From: Atrina japonica
Lineage: Eukaryota; Mollusca; Bivalvia; Pterioida; Pinnidae
Length of the DNA: 64,000 nt
Direction: 5' to 3'
Assembly: GCA_030159075.1 (NCBI GenBank)
Contig: BROG01000348.1
Span: forward strand, 296,001 to 360,000
Positions 26,396 to 41,746 of this stretch are shown here, one piece after another. A program made the translations under genes and the position numbers. Within the stretch, counting starts at the first letter, position 1; every line of letters starts with the position of its first letter. The notes beneath the pieces are model-generated. The model did not search any database, was not told the origin of the DNA, and was given only the letters and a program-made list of their open reading frames with translations.

Positions 26396-28914
26396 CCACG
26401 TCTAAACTGAAATACTAGATTGGTAGATATATCTTATGGAATAAAACCATAAATAGTTACAAAACGTAAATGCGGAATGTATCGACAGTTATGTATTCAT
26501 TTATCATATTTATTTCAGTGTAAATCAAATAAGATAACAAAATGTCCATTCCCTGTCGACCAAAAGTTTCCTTAAATTTATATTTTAGAACACGTTATTC
26601 TTTTTTTATAGATATAATATTTAATTCATTTTTCTATTTGCGGAAAAAGGCCAAGGGTCACTCGGCTTATGAGTTAAAAATATATAGTATCAATCGGATA
26701 ATCTGGCAAATGCACATTATTTATTTGGCCTGCTTATGTGGCATATCTGTGGTTGACCACAATGTAAAGTTTTATCTATTGAAGCAAATCTCGCCAGGAG
26801 CGATATGCTATGTGATTATGATAGTTTATCAACTCAGCTTCCTCTAATGTTAAATAAATGACTGACCTAAAATAATAAAAACAATTTTCAAAGACAATTA
26901 TCTATGCCTATCTTTAAAGAAGATAATGTGTCAAAATGTTATTCATTTCATTTATGCCTCAGACACAAAAATTATAGGGTTATACAAACTGTCCAATTTC
27001 TGTAAAATAGATTGGGTCTTGTAAGTCTATGAATCTCTCTTCGAGAAACTGCTTATCAAATTACGTAACAAAATCTCGTCAGACGCGAGTTATTATGGGA
27101 TTATACGATATTACGATATTCCAGACTTTTCTAGTTTCTAGATGACCTAATGATTTACAGTAAAGAACTGATAAAATTATCACAATTTGGCTTAGATAGG
27201 GGTTTGCAATGACGGTAGTTTGTAATTTATTGCAAGAATGTTCCAAGTCTGAGCCAATCAGGAAATTCTGGCGTCAACTTTTCATAATGGATTATTGGTG
27301 TATAAACATATCATATGTATACTTATAGATTTACTGGGGTCGGGTTGTAACAAAAGTACAATGGGGTAACCCAGAAAATAGGGAGTATTCCAACTACATA
27401 TCCCAGTCGAATTTTTGATTTAAGAAGTCAAATGGCCTTTTTTCGAATAATTCCGTTCCATTTTGCGACGGTTTTTTTGTAACAGTATTTAGCTTCAATA
27501 CAAATGTGGCCTGTATCAGATTGGAAAAAAACACCTACAGGAAACGGGTGACATTTGTCGTCTTAACAGGAATAAAAGTTTAGTTAAAACCTCTCCCCGC
27601 GCAGATGAACTGAAACAAGGCGTCAATGAATGTCGTTAATACCACTATTAAGAACCCGAATGTAACATAAACCTTATTGGCGCCACGTGACGCGTAGGTG
27701 CAAAAGTGAACGGAATTTAATACCAAGGAAAAGGTCTGTTTTAAATATGATTTAGACATTGTCTATGAAAGAGCACATTTCAAAATATATATGTTTCATG
27801 TTTAAGTTTTATAAGCGAGGATTGCAAACTTCTTATAGTAAGGAAGTAGAAAATAACCTGAACATACGTACGATCCAAAAATCTTCGTCAAAACGGAAAA
27901 GTATTTTGGGGACAATTAATTTGAACTATATTCGATATAACATTGGTTGAGATAGATCTAATAAAAACAAAAAATAATCACCGACCTATTTTTGTTGTTG
28001 AGCGGCATTTGTGAAGATCTCGTTTCTTCGAAATCTACAAGTCAACAATTCTGTTTCTTGTCTTCACGGTAACATATCTATTTGTAAGTGAGTAAAACTA
28101 AATCAAAACTAAAAATCCAGAAAACGGTCTTTCCTGCGAACCGGAGCAGACGCCATTTTTCTTCTTACAATTCACATGATGATCACGTGGATTACTAAGA
28201 ATGCATGTGGTTTTCTAAACCCGATGCATTTCATGTCACGTTATCGGTGGTTTCAATTTGTTACATGAATGGAAACAATAAGAATGACTTTCAAAATAAC
28301 GTAGAAAAATACTGCAATTAATGAAGCTTTTACGATGCTAATAAATGTTGACACAAATTGCTTGATAAGCGTTTCAGATCGATGGGACAGTTTTTCCCGT
28401 CGAAATGAGGACTACCATGGATACAACAATGATGACCGAGTTGCGCTTACTTTAAGTCAATGCCTTAGTTCGTATTATCGTAATACAGTATACTCATGGC
28501 AACAGGTAGATATATCATAAAGCAGGGAAATGGATTAAATCCATGATCGGGTCCAAGATACACCACCTGCAATGCACCACCAAAACAAAAAAAAACCCAA
28601 AAAAACAACAACAACAGCATGGTGGCGATCAATTGAGTTGGTAATGGTGTTGGACTTAACAATATTTACCACTTAATACTCATTAACTGGAATGCTCTCT
28701 ATCACTTAATTCGATTCGCGAAGGAACTGAAGCTACGCTTTTTATAACGGTTACTTCATATCAATACTTTGTTATTTCGACATAATAGTTTGTTAAAAGG
28801 ACTTATTTTGCTTTAACGTCATAATAATTTGTTATAACAAAATAATTTGAATTAATAGTTTTTCTAATCTTGTTTGATAGTACCTTGTATGGGTTTTTAG
28901 TTCATTTTTACACT
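26396..28914. other. AT-rich non-coding stretch
   Basis: No gene supported. The open frame at 26542-26847 (101 codons, plus) is rich in Ile, Leu, Tyr and Lys with no motif. A minus-strand ATGGCGTC context at about 28149-28156 was considered as a gene start and rejected. Near 28790-28870 there are 'gttataacaaaataatttg'-type words that return near 29630-29700, suggesting an old repeat. Confidence 0.45.
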
Positions 28915-29115
28915 CTCTACCACTAAGTTCACTTTGCGAACGTGGGACTTTAAACCGAGATCCGATGTCATGGCAGGCGTGATACTAAAAACCCTCACTG
29001 CCTTGGCGTCAGTGAATATCACAGGTCAAAATTTGTGGTACTTCACCTAAAGGTGATGAAATCCCCATAAGTGAAGAGTTATTGTCGGGATGTAAAACAA
29101 CAAACAACCAGTTTA
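28915..29115 (+). mobile_element. SINE body fragment (tRNA-type family 2)
   Basis: It shares 'accctcactgc', 'ttggcgtcagt', 'cacaggtcaaaatttg' and the 'gtgatgaaatccccataagt' end with the full SINE at 48853-49120. The tRNA-like head is lost or unrecognisable. Confidence 0.65.
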
Positions 29116-30300
29116 TTGTTGTCATTTATTCTTCCCCCTTTTTACTTCCGCTTTAGTTTTTGTCTTTATATTTGCTTTCGTCGTCGTAGACTCTTGATTT
29201 GAAATACACTTGTTAAGTTTGCTATCACGTCATGGCGACTGCAATTTCAAAAGCCATTTATTTTCTATCGTTGGCCTCAGTTTCGTGATTATTTTTCGGA
29301 ATAACTCATTACTCTACATAAGTACATATGCATCTAGGCTGTAATGATATTATCGGAAGACATCGTCTATCTTTCCTTACGCATATGGTTGTAAAACTAC
29401 TAGATCTACCATGTTTAATTCAATCTTAACTTCTGGATTAGGCAATTAAATTTCATTGTTTTATTATTATTTTTTTAATTACAGTAAATAAATATCACTG
29501 AAAATTCGATAAGAGCAAAAACATCGTGTACTTGTCTAATGCGATTTTACCCGGACACGGACAGTTGGACAAATATTATGGTCGAGCCTAGAGTGAAAGT
29601 AATTCATATCTCGCTAATAAACACAATTTCTTGTTATTACGATATAATATCTTGTCTGATAGTTGATATAATCATTTCGTTATATCGACACATTTCATAA
29701 TCCTTCATGTGGCACGCGTCAGCTTCCGTACAGCTACACGCCGTCATTCGAATCTTTTTTTATATTCAAAACAGATTTTGAAGGTTTTCAAAATTTGTAT
29801 GTTATTAATCGCTCAACTGGTCAATTTTCACAATGTTTAACGTATTGAAATCGAATGAATAAAAATTGAAGACAATCAAAGGCTTGCACACAGTCATGGT
29901 ATCAAAAACAAGTTTGTATTTGTTAATGAAACATTTTATTTTTTTAAATAAATTTGTTATCACAAAAATGTAGTCCAATATATATCAAAACACATTGATT
30001 TCCCAATACAGGAAAATAATTAATTCTTACAAAATGATTTTTAATTTTCCATTCAATATTCAATGACGTATCCTAAAATTGTGTGACTCGAAACTGCATC
30101 CGTCTAACCCTTCCTTTCCAAGTACTGACAGGGATGTATATATACGTCCCTAGTACTGACGAATCATTTTCTTTTCTGTTTTTCTGAGGGTGGGGTGATT
30201 TGAATGTTTTTGAATAAATAGACTTATCCGGAAATTTATGACAGAAAAAGCCTCAGAATCGTTGATTTCAAACTGATCTGATTTTGAATCATAGTATTTT
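29116..30300. other. AT-rich non-coding stretch
   Basis: I see no supported gene or RNA. Confidence 0.45.
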
Positions 30301-30548
30301 ACGCCACACTCAACAATTTTTCGTTTATAAGGTGGCGGTTAGTTTGTTATTATTATTATTATTATTATTACTGGCAGAGGAGGAACCCGTTTTCAATGTA
30401 CCCGGGAATAGACCAACGGCCTTTCGCAAGTAAATTGGCAAACATAATTCAGCTTAGGTTACAGCGGGACTCGAACCTGCGCTGACCAGAAGTAAGATAC
30501 ACCAAGGTTCAAAGCGTGATGCTCTAACCACACGAACACGAATGCCCC
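30301..30548 (-). mobile_element. tRNA-Ser-like SINE (family 1), minus copy
   Basis: Read on the minus strand, the head at 30548 is followed by a tRNA-like region with 'gttagagcatcacgc' and box B-like 'ggttcgagtcc'. The body has the 'ggtctattcccgggtacatt' block and the conserved end 'aattgttgagtgtggcgt'. The body contains an extra (TTA)n expansion at about 30348-30370. The same family occurs at 39826, 49138, 53412, 55449, 60625 and 63244. Confidence 0.8.
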
Positions 30549-31649
30549 ACTAATTACAAACGGATATGATAACTGGAGACACACACATTAGTGCTCAAAC
30601 AGAAACGTTTTAAGTTGTAATGTTGAAAAAAAGATGTTTACTTACCTAACTATATATTCACACTTTTTATCCCAGAAAGGGGTACATACTGTTTCCCGGA
30701 AGCAGGGATAAATAACTATTTATGTGACACATGGCAAACGTTGATCATCGATCACAAAAAATCACAAGAGGTTTGAACTCCGTAAAATCCATGTTAAATT
30801 CAGTTGAAACGATGTTTTTGTACTTCCTTTACGAAACTAGATCTTGTCCTGCAAAAGAAAATGGTCACGTGAAGTGAAGAAATGTTTTTTTTTCTTTCTA
30901 TTTTTATCTGTATAACTCGGGGTAATATGATGCTTATTGTATTTAACGAACATTACATTACCATTATGAACAAATTAGATATAGTACAGAAACAAACGAA
31001 TAGTACGGTCAGTCATGCACTATCTTGCCACCAGATGGCACGTTAGACGCAATATATTCTCGCCACCCTTTCCAAACTATTTCATCATGATTTCCTTAGT
31101 GTTACGGAGTCTACGTTGACTGACAGGTCTAGCATGAGAGAAAACTCTAATGACGGTACTTAACTCGGATGAATCTCACGCATCTTATAACTAGCAGTAT
31201 ATCAAAACGGTCGCCTAGAGTAACTGACGAAATATGTCCATATAGATATAAAAAATGATTGTCTGATCAATACGTTAATATTATATAAAGCTGTGCAATC
31301 TTTAATTTCAATAATTCACTATTAGGGTGCGATGGCTGGGCTATTCGTGCTGTTCGTTTTTCTTATTCAACTTCGATTTTTTTTGTATTTATTTAACTGG
31401 TAACAGCCTTATGTAATATTGTATTCATTTAGATAGATATATTCTATTATATATCTATCTACCTACGTAGGTCCTATATCGGTGAGAAAATATGTCAAAA
31501 GCAAAACCACATGTTTAAGGGGATGAAGGAAATTCCACTCAATCATTTTAACCGTTATTGATACCGTGAACTGTTGTAAATGGAAATTGGAACGATATAA
31601 CAATCAGAGCAAGCATCTGGGAGGAGTAAAACACGTGCGCACAAACAAA

Positions 31650-31651
<2 letters not shown>
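30549..31651. other. Non-coding stretch
   Basis: I see no supported feature. 'cctacgtagg' and a 30-bp imperfect palindrome near 31432-31462 are probably chance. Confidence 0.45.

Positions 31652-31703
<52 letters not shown>
31652..31703. repeat. (CT)n microsatellite
   Basis: CT dinucleotides with occasional A interruptions. The left flank differs from the CT arrays at 21199 and 24603. Confidence 0.95.
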
Positions 31704-31787
31704 ATTTGTCTGATCAATCTCATGATTAATCATTCTTTCTCTATCTCTATCTTTCTATCTAACCCATATAAATATATATATATAAAT

Positions 31788-31874
<87 letters not shown>
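31788..31874. repeat. (GT)n microsatellite
   Basis: About 86 bp of uninterrupted GT, the source of artefactual Cys-Val frames. Confidence 0.98.
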
Positions 31875-33207
31875 TCGTCTTTTACTGGGCTATATGAGAT
31901 TATTTTACAAGAAAAAAACATTACTCATTTTCATTCCGGTTCCTAAATATTTGTGTAAAAAGAAATTCAAACATTAGTAACAACATTTGAGTTACATATT
32001 ATCAATTTATTTTCATCTAAATTATTGTAGTACACGATATCTGTGGTGTTTCCTGCAGAAAAATACCTTGTTACTAACCCCACCGCTCCTCCCTGGAACA
32101 ATAAATACAAGTCAAATTATTTAAATAATCTCAGTCTCTGTTTCAAATATCCCAGGGCCCGTGTATGGTAGGCGTGACACTTTTATGAACCTTCACTGCG
32201 CAACACCATTAGTCCATATCACGGGTCAAAATTTGAAGTCGTTCACCTATAGCTAGCGACGTACTACATATCACTGAAATTCTTGGGTAGAGAAAAACCA
32301 GAAACAAACAACATATTCATTATTGTCATGTTAACATACGTTGGTTGAGCATCGACCCTATCCGATGTCTATTTTTCAACAAGTGTCAGCAGTTTTGTAC
32401 ATCGATCACAGCAGACGAACGCTAAAAACGTAACTTTTTCACCCGGCTGAGTTTCTCTATAACAATTATGTGCATAGCAAGTACAAACATAATAATTAAC
32501 TCATCGACTAATTAATTCAACGTGTCTCCCGGTATGCACTAACACTAATTACATCTGCTTTATGGCATTTTCGCACGTGCTGACTTGGCAACGAGGTTTC
32601 AACACAATATATTATATCTACATTAATGTCACTTACAAACACCGTACCTATTGTGTCTGTACACTAATCAAAGACTACAATGACAGTGTTGTACATCCAA
32701 GATGGCTATCAAAATTTCACTCTGTCTGACTTGACACGTTTAAAGCTATCTAAGATGTAAATATTCAATGACGGCTGTGTCCAGAGAAATTAATTATATC
32801 AATCATGATTGCTGCATGTTATTCATATTATATAATTATGATTCATGGTTTCTCCATCAGTGATGGTTTTCAGAATCCCCATGAGGGGAATATCGGCATG
32901 TTCTTAATACAAGTAGCTATGCAAAATAGGAGACGATTATCGTCTGCAAATTGTACACATAAGCCAAGTTAACGTCAATAAGAATTAAGACACAAGAAAT
33001 AATTTTATTGGGTGATATATGTATATGGCATCTCATTATTTACATTTTATTGTTTGGATGTTTCACCTTTCTATAGCATTTATATGTTGACTTTAAAAGC
33101 CATCATTTTTCAGAATTCTATCTGGCATATTTTTTCAACTACAAAATAACTGTTCGGTATTTATTGTTCTACATCATTCGCCCCATAGAAACAACTCTCC
33201 TCTGACA
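31875..33207. other. Non-coding stretch with SINE body remnant
   Basis: A family 2 SINE body remnant lies at about 32135-32310 ('ccttcactgcgc', 'atcacgggtcaaaatttgaa', 'gtcgttcacc'). The rest shows no supported feature. Confidence 0.5.
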
Positions 33208-33345
33208 TTATCGTCATCAGCAGTATCCTCGTCATCATCGTCGTCGTCGTCGTCATCATCATCACCATCATATTCATAACAATCATCATCATCATCATCA
33301 TCATTATCATCATCATCGTTATCGGCATTTAAATGACCATCATCG
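33208..33345. repeat. Compound (TCA/TCG)n trinucleotide tract
   Basis: Interleaved ATC and GTC triplets extend over about 135 bp. On the minus strand they read as a poly-Asp tract inside a 72-codon frame, which is a product of the repeat and not a credible protein. Confidence 0.95.
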
Positions 33346-33552
33346 AAACCATTGTCGGTCTTTCTAAACATAGTTTTCACGATAAACACCACAGCGTTGC
33401 CGAGATCATCGTTGTCTTGATAATCATCACGGCTTTTTTAAAACATCATCGTCGACGTCGCCATCGTCTTCTCGCAATATTCAACAACAACAGCAACAAA
33501 AGTTAGACTACAGTTATTTTCCGCCACATATAGCAATTAGAAACTGGTCATA

Positions 33553-33641
33553 TTAACCCTTTCAACCCTACAGACCACAATGAACCAGTCTAAACAATAG
33601 AAAAAGAATACTATCTAGAAACTTGGGGTTGAAAGGGTTAA
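33553..33641. mobile_element. 89-bp piggyBac-type MITE, copy 2
   Basis: TTAACCCTTTCAACCC at the left and GGGGTTGAAAGGGTTAA at the right form terminal inverted repeats of about 14 bp bounded by TTAA. Length is exactly that of the 11049-11137 copy. Interior match ('tacagaccacaat', 'ccagtctaaacaatagaa') is high. Confidence 0.85.
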
Positions 33642-34815
33642 GTATCAAAATTATAGTGTAGTATCATTCTGTCAATTTTTTCCCAGAAGCAATTACACAA
33701 TGAAGATCCATTGTGTTAATTTCTCCACTTGTCTTACCAAGCGATTTTTCAGTATTGCTTTACTATAAATCTTGATCATCTAAATGTTTACTGCAAGCCC
33801 ACGAATGACCTTGGATTGACTGCATCAAAATCACATTGAGTTCAAACTTTTTTCCGCAGTTAATTCTAGTTTTTCTTGAGCCCATTGTATTAATGGGACA
33901 AACCTAGTTTTTCACCACTTAAAACCACTCGATTTTTCTCTTGAACTCGCATTAACTGGTTAAACCTAGATTTAAGTGAGAAAAAAACTGAAGTTTATTG
34001 GAGAATAACAAGGATCAGTTATTAAATAAATGTGATAATAGGCAATATTTGTTACCTAGATAAGTGGTACATAAATGTATATAAAAACGATTGCTTTTTA
34101 CGAGTCAACTTAGGCAACCTACTATAATTTGCGTCAAATTCAAAATGACTGTATTTTTCCCAATTTTCTCGAAAAAATGAATCCTTCAAACCATCTCCCA
34201 TTGGATTATGAAAGATGCTCTGATACGATATTTGCCCCAGTTTATAGAATGTCAAATTTCTTTTGTATGTAAAAAATTGTTTAGCTTTACAGCCATTATT
34301 ATTTTTCATAAGCACATTTTTCTCAAACTTTAAAAGCATTTATTTTCCAGAAATAAGCAATTATGCAACCTTTCCATGAAGATAAGTGAAAATATCAAAG
34401 ATGCTGCACTTTGGCGGACCTATTTGATCATAACTTTGCCAAATAATGCTTGATATGTTCCCTGTATAACAAAAAGCTTGTGAATAATTTAATAAGTTAT
34501 AAAAGATAGCAACTAACAATAAAAGCTAGCAAACAACAAAATAACACATAAGTAATATGCTGTACCAGTACTTGATCTCTGAAAAGGAAAACTTCTTTTT
34601 AATCTTCACTGTAAGTAAAGCTACCTTTACTTTCTCATGACCGTTGCTATAGATATTAATTAGTTAATGGTTATAAATCATTTTCAAGGATGAATTAATT
34701 ACAATAGAGCAAGTAGTTGATACCTTATTCCAAATACTATTAAAACAGCCTGTATCATTCGTTCAGTAAACTCTATTCGAACCAGTAAACTCTCGATTCG
34801 AATTTGTCCATGATT
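33642..34815. other. Non-coding stretch with one unexplained open frame
   Basis: A minus-strand 95-codon frame (34052-34339) has mixed amino-acid composition and is not driven by a simple repeat, but I do not recognise any domain. No gene called. Confidence 0.35.
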
Positions 34816-34818
34816 TTA

Positions 34819-35110
34819 GTATAATAGTATTGTTTGCGACTACTCTGTTTCACTAAGTGAAATGTTGAGTTATCTGTTCGATGGCGGTTGTTGAGACGTC
34901 TGTACCAATTATGACGAGTATTCGTTCCTCGCGTATTCCATTTGGATTTGACTGTGGACTCACGTGTGTGACAGGGGATGCTTACTCCTCCATGACTACT
35001 GATCCCACCTCTTGATTTCCAGAGGTCGGTGTTTGTCCATTTATTTACTAGATTTGTACCTATATCCTGGACATCCTATAGATTTTTACTTTGGTATCTG
35101 AGATTTATAC
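34819..35110 (+). mobile_element. Dispersed RT-tail repeat, plus copy ending in (AT)n
   Basis: It contains 'ttgcgactactctgtttcac' and 'gcggttgttgagacgtctgt' (end of the coding tail) and the full 3' block series to 'tatcctggacatcctataga'. The internal 'gcgggtgtgaccggtcga' block is shortened by deletion. Its 3' end passes through 'aatgaatataaatgaatata' directly into an (AT)n array. Confidence 0.8.
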
Positions 35111-35125
35111 ATAAATGAATATAAA

Positions 35126-35129
<4 letters not shown>

Positions 35130-35216
<87 letters not shown>
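35130..35216. repeat. (AT)n microsatellite at a repeat 3' end
   Basis: About 85 bp of AT starting at the 3' terminus of the dispersed repeat copy to its left. Confidence 0.97.
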
Positions 35217-35218
<2 letters not shown>

Positions 35219-36044
35219 GTATTAAAAATCTCAGGAGATCTAATTAATTATCTGTGTTTATCTTACGGAATTAAGATATCTAGAGGATGACAGTACTTCA
35301 ATACTTCTCATTCCGAAAGACGGCAATACTCAGGGAATTGATTCCCTGCGAAAAATAGACAGAATCAAATTCGGAATTTGACTTTGGACAATGTGATACC
35401 CATATGTTACATTACAGTGTTCATTTTATTGCAAAAGTACACAGAGTTATTATAAAACGTTATAGCATTGGAATATATTAAAGATCGTCTTAATGTAAAG
35501 AAATGTGATTTTCATTCAAGTCCTATTTTTGTACTTATGTAATTGTCTAGTCTGGAATGATTTTAGTTTTGATTTACTTCATCAAGCATAAGCTATACGA
35601 TATAAATTATTCCGATGTTACACCGTTATCAGACATTTTAATTATTTATATAAAATGCTTGGTCTTTAAATCTGTTTATACGAAGAATCAAACGTTACTG
35701 AGACTTAGCTTGGCTATTTTCCAAATATATATTAAATGGAACAACTGATTCAAGATAAGTAATTTATTATATCATTTTTTCTGCATTACATAGATTGCAA
35801 CATCTCCAGCTCAGCATCACAGCCGTATTTTCAGTGTTGAGCACACTACTCTATTATTATATATTGCTATGAATCCACGTCGGAAAGTACCTCTGCACAA
35901 AATTAGTAGTAGCAATAAAAGTATAGGTGATTAGTAGTACAATGAACAGTAGAAGCAACAACAGCAGAAACAGTTGCAGTTAGTAGTTATTGAAAGAGTA
36001 TGTGTAGTATTCGTAAATAAGTAGCAGCCGTTAGGTATCAGGAG
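35217..36044. other. Non-coding stretch
   Basis: I see no supported feature. Confidence 0.45.
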
Positions 36045-36240
36045 TCGAAAAGTAGAAGTTGTAGTGAAGTAACAGTAGTCGTAAAGTAGCAGTAGTCGTA
36101 AAGTAATATTAGTCGTAAAGTAGTAGTCATAAAGTAGAAGTCCTAAAGTAGTAGTCGTAAAGTAGCAGTAGTCGTAAAGTAGTAGATGTCATAAAGTAGT
36201 GGTAGTCATAAAGAAGTGATAGTCGTAACGTAGCAGCAAT
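36045..36240. repeat. Minisatellite based on AGTAGTCGTAAAGT
   Basis: About ten degenerate units of roughly 14-20 bp built on 'gtagtcgtaaagtagcagta' cover about 195 bp. Unit length varies by loss or gain of 'agtagc' and 'tag' blocks. Confidence 0.9.
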
Positions 36241-36277
36241 AGTTACTGCAGAAGTTCCCGCTATATTATTATTACAA

Positions 36278-36420
36278 TTTTATCGTTGTTGTTGCTGTTC
36301 TTGTTATTCTGGTTGTAGTTGATGTATATGCTGTTGCTGCTGCTGCTGCTGATGATGATGATGATGACGATGATGATGACAACAACAACAACGACGACGA
36401 CGACGATGATGATGATATAG
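36278..36420. repeat. Compound trinucleotide tract (TTG/CTG/ATG/ACG)
   Basis: Successive blocks of gttgtt, gctgct, gatgat, caacaa, gacgac and gatgat run without spacers. They lie directly downstream of the AGTAGTC minisatellite, making a single repeat-dense 380-bp zone. Confidence 0.93.
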
Positions 36421-36603
36421 TCAGTGTTAAAAGTTAATACTCTGTAGAAATCATTGGCCAATAGCAAATAGTATTTACCAATGTTTCCTTTGAGGTTTTA
36501 TTTCATTATGATATATTATAACTGAAAGTTTAGAATTAGCAGCAGTGAGGAAAATGTTTGTATGTTTGTTTGTTAACGGGAAAATATAAAAACGGGAATC
36601 ATT

Positions 36604-38645
<2,042 letters not shown>

Positions 38646-38647
38646 TA

Positions 38648-38832
38648 TATTAATATCTCTCGTTGGCTCTGATTTTGGCGTGCGTGGGTCCTTGCTGTGG
38701 GAGGAAACCGGAATACACGAAAATAAAACAACGTGTCCAACATGGCGACCACCATACCATTTCACAATCCCAGGATCGAAGCCAGGTTGCATTGGTGAGA
38801 AGCTAGTGTGCTTTGAACGACCCCTATCCATT
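38648..38832 (-). mobile_element. SINE-like repeat remnant
   Basis: It carries 'gtccttgctgtgggaggaaa' plus 'ccggaatac' followed by 'atggcgaccaccatacca', a word series that I recall from widespread aquatic-invertebrate interspersed repeats. 'tcccaggatcgaagccag' is a plausible worn box B in reverse. Raised GC compared with flanks supports a separate origin. Confidence 0.5.
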
Positions 38833-39825
38833 CTATAACGTGCAGTTCACATGATCTAGTTCATGAAAATAAGCAATATAATAAACACAAGTAGGACTTC
38901 AGAATTCAATCAGCAAACGTTCCTTAAACACAAACAGAAGCATACAGGAAATATATGTACATAGAGCAAGACATAAATCCGGTAATATACCACACAATAA
39001 AACATTCTCCAGAAAACACATTTGCTTTCAACTCCCATTCCCTAGAATTATGACTATAAAATCATTACATGATAACGTTTTCCTGTAATGTTATCGCATA
39101 GTTCTATAGTACCTATTCTTGTACAAATAATGTTAGTGGTTCATTCCCAATCTTTAGTGAATCGAAAGTTGGTCTACTGAAGGAAAGTAAATCAGCATGC
39201 GAAACTATGAGAAACTTACGAAGGTAAACATATCTTGAGATTCGAACCAATGATAAGTCGAAACTTGAGGTTGGGGTTCTCAAAAATGGGGAAAGTCCAA
39301 ATTGTTTGTTGAACAGGTTGCATTCTCAAGTGTAACAGATAAGATGTGTACACCTCTAACAATGAAGAGTCCAAAATGTTTGTTGAACAATATTTGTAAT
39401 ATCTAGTGTATTACATATGCAGTGCTCCCAGATAAGATGCGTATTTGTGTATATTATACATAAAAGTTAATAGATACGCAAGCAAATTAAAATCCAAGAG
39501 TAATATACTCAACACATATATAAGCGAATTAAATTAAACGCACTGGATCTCAAACTTACTGATAGATAAATAATTATATGTACTTGTTCCGGAGGGATCT
39601 TAGTTATAATTTATTGTATGTTAGCTAATTGTTTATAACTCAATCCAAAGGCTATCTGGCCTATAGATACTTATGACAAAGATGGATGGTATGTGTTCCT
39701 GTTTTGATAATGCTTTTGTTAACCCTCACCCAGACGTGAAACTATAACATTGGCATTGTCAATAATAGTGTACCTTGTACAGTTAGATATCTAATAATTA
39801 ACAGTAATTTAGCACCCAACATATT
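38833..39825. other. Non-coding stretch with a local duplication
   Basis: Two adjacent related segments start with 'gtccaaattgtttgttgaac' (about 39296) and 'gtccaaaatgtttgttgaac' (about 39369), and each leads to 'cagataagatg'. This indicates an old tandem duplication of about 73 bp. No gene seen. Confidence 0.55.
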
Positions 39826-40084
39826 GGGACCTCCGTGCCTGAGTGTCTAAAGCATCGTGCCTCGAGTCATGATTTCTCTTACTTCTTGTTAGTGCAGGTT
39901 CTAGCTGCAACCTAAGCTGGTTTAATGAGAAAGTTTTTTTCCAGTTTACTTGCGGAAGATCGGTGGTCTTTTCCTGGGTACATTGAAACCGGGTTATATC
40001 ATTCAACAATAAAAAGTGGTTGTCACCATATAACTGAGAAATTGTTGAGTGTGGCGAAAAAACTCTATTCAAAATCAAAAAATT
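39826..40084 (+). mobile_element. tRNA-Ser-like SINE (family 1), plus copy
   Basis: The head 'gggacctccgtgcctgagtg' matches the Ser-type tRNA start. The body includes 'ttgcggaagatcggtggtct' and 'tcctgggtacattgaaaccg', and the conserved end 'gaaattgttgagtgtggcg' leads to a short 'aatcaaaaaattcaaatc' tail. The box B region is decayed. Minus-strand open frames across it are spurious. Confidence 0.8.
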
Positions 40085-40440
40085 CAAATCAAAGATAAAG
40101 TTATTGAATGTAAAATCAGTGGAATTCATAATTTGGTTGCAGAATCGAAAAATGCCCACTGCACCAAATTTATGTGGGTAAAATACCCATTGCATTTCGA
40201 AAGTAGTGGAAACTGCAATGCACTGCAATGAGAGTAATCCGGAGAACCGAATTATACACATCTAGGTAATGCAACACTCCCTTATCAAACAAATAAAGAA
40301 CAACTTATAGTCACAACACACACGTATCAAAGTCAATCTAACTTTACCAACAAACAATGAACGACAACAAAGCGTCCCTATCGGTGGGAGGTATACTGCT
40401 TGATTTACAGTCATCACCATTTGCCAATGGATGATTATAT
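40085..40440. other. Non-coding stretch
   Basis: I see no supported feature. Confidence 0.4.
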
Positions 40441-40441
40441 G

Positions 40442-40480
<39 letters not shown>

Positions 40481-40495
40481 CAGATAGACAGATAT

Positions 40496-40531
<36 letters not shown>

Positions 40532-40532
40532 A
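40441..40532. repeat. (GATA)n microsatellite
   Basis: About 90 bp of GATA with GACA variants in the middle. Confidence 0.97.
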
Positions 40533-41746
40533 TGCACTAGCCATATTGAACAAAAATCAATCCACCCTGTAAACCAGATCTGATTTCGGAGATGATAACC
40601 TGTTTTAGTAATAATTGTTATAGGAAATGGAATCCTCGTGTAACCAGAAAGACAACATCATTTTATTCCATGCCTTTTGCATCATAAGTAAATTGCTATG
40701 TACATGGTATTAGATAGAGTTTTCTTGATCCACACTTAACATTACAATTACTGTACAATAAATATGTAGAATTAATGTCCAACATATTGTCATTCAGTAG
40801 ACATACTTACCTTGTCAGAAAATTTCTGGATGTAAGATGTCCCGACAAACAATGTTAAGAAGCAACGTGATATCCATAGAAACACTTATAAATGTATGCA
40901 GGTTGCACTTGTCAGAACAACAATGCACTTAGTAGGTTGATCATTATAACCGTGTAAACGTCAGTGTTGTTGTTATGTTCTCAAGCAGCTGACAATTTAG
41001 ACTTGTACAACTTTAGCAAAATGTGAGCACATCTGAAATACATGTATATGTGAGATCTCCCGTGTTGATAACTAATCGGGATATATCTCTAGATATAAAT
41101 GTTTACAGCCAAACATAAAACATGCATATCTAAATTAAGGTTGTATTTTTTGTTACAGTGATGACACTGGTTCGAATTAAAAACTTCAAAAAGCATCTTA
41201 CATAGCCATTAACTCTCACATCTATATATTTAGAATGAGTAACTCACTATGGATACCGATGCATGGCTATAATAAGAACCGCACATTATCAAATGAATTA
41301 ATACACCCATCTCGTTATTCCGTTTCACAATAACCTTTCTGTGTTGTAGAAGAGTTTGGTTTTCTTTCAGTAAAATTAGATGTGGTTTCTATCAAGTGAG
41401 ATATAATGACAATTCCGATGTTTATATGCCGATTAATCATCTGATATGCCATGGATGAATGTGATCTAAATTTATAGTGCGGACGAGGGTAGTTCAAAAG
41501 GACGAGGATACAGAAAAAACAGCGTAATTAAAACTGCATCAATGTCGTATACTGTTGTCTTGATGTTTATTCCAACATTCCTTTGTGCTAATGCACTTTA
41601 TGCCATGAGGAACCCCAGGTATTTTATTTCCTTTTCCATTTTTTATTTTTGGTGAATATAGATTCATTTTTTATGTATACAAAGTGGGTTTAAAACAGCT
41701 GAGTAGATAAACAAAATTGAAATATGATTCTGAAAGATACATGTTT
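40533..41746. other. Non-coding stretch
   Basis: I see no supported feature upstream of the left copy of the LINE target duplication. Confidence 0.4.

Noticed and set aside
28100..28160. Minus-strand ATGGCGTCTGC as a gene start
   Set aside because: A stop follows after 14 codons and no donor site lies before it. Probably chance in a small CpG-richer patch.
33174..33392. Acidic poly-Asp protein on the minus strand
   Set aside because: Generated by the ATC/GTC triplet tract. No start context, no flanking coding signal.
39809..40261. 150-codon minus-strand frame
   Set aside because: It lies almost wholly antisense to a family 1 SINE. The apparent protein is the SINE consensus read backward.
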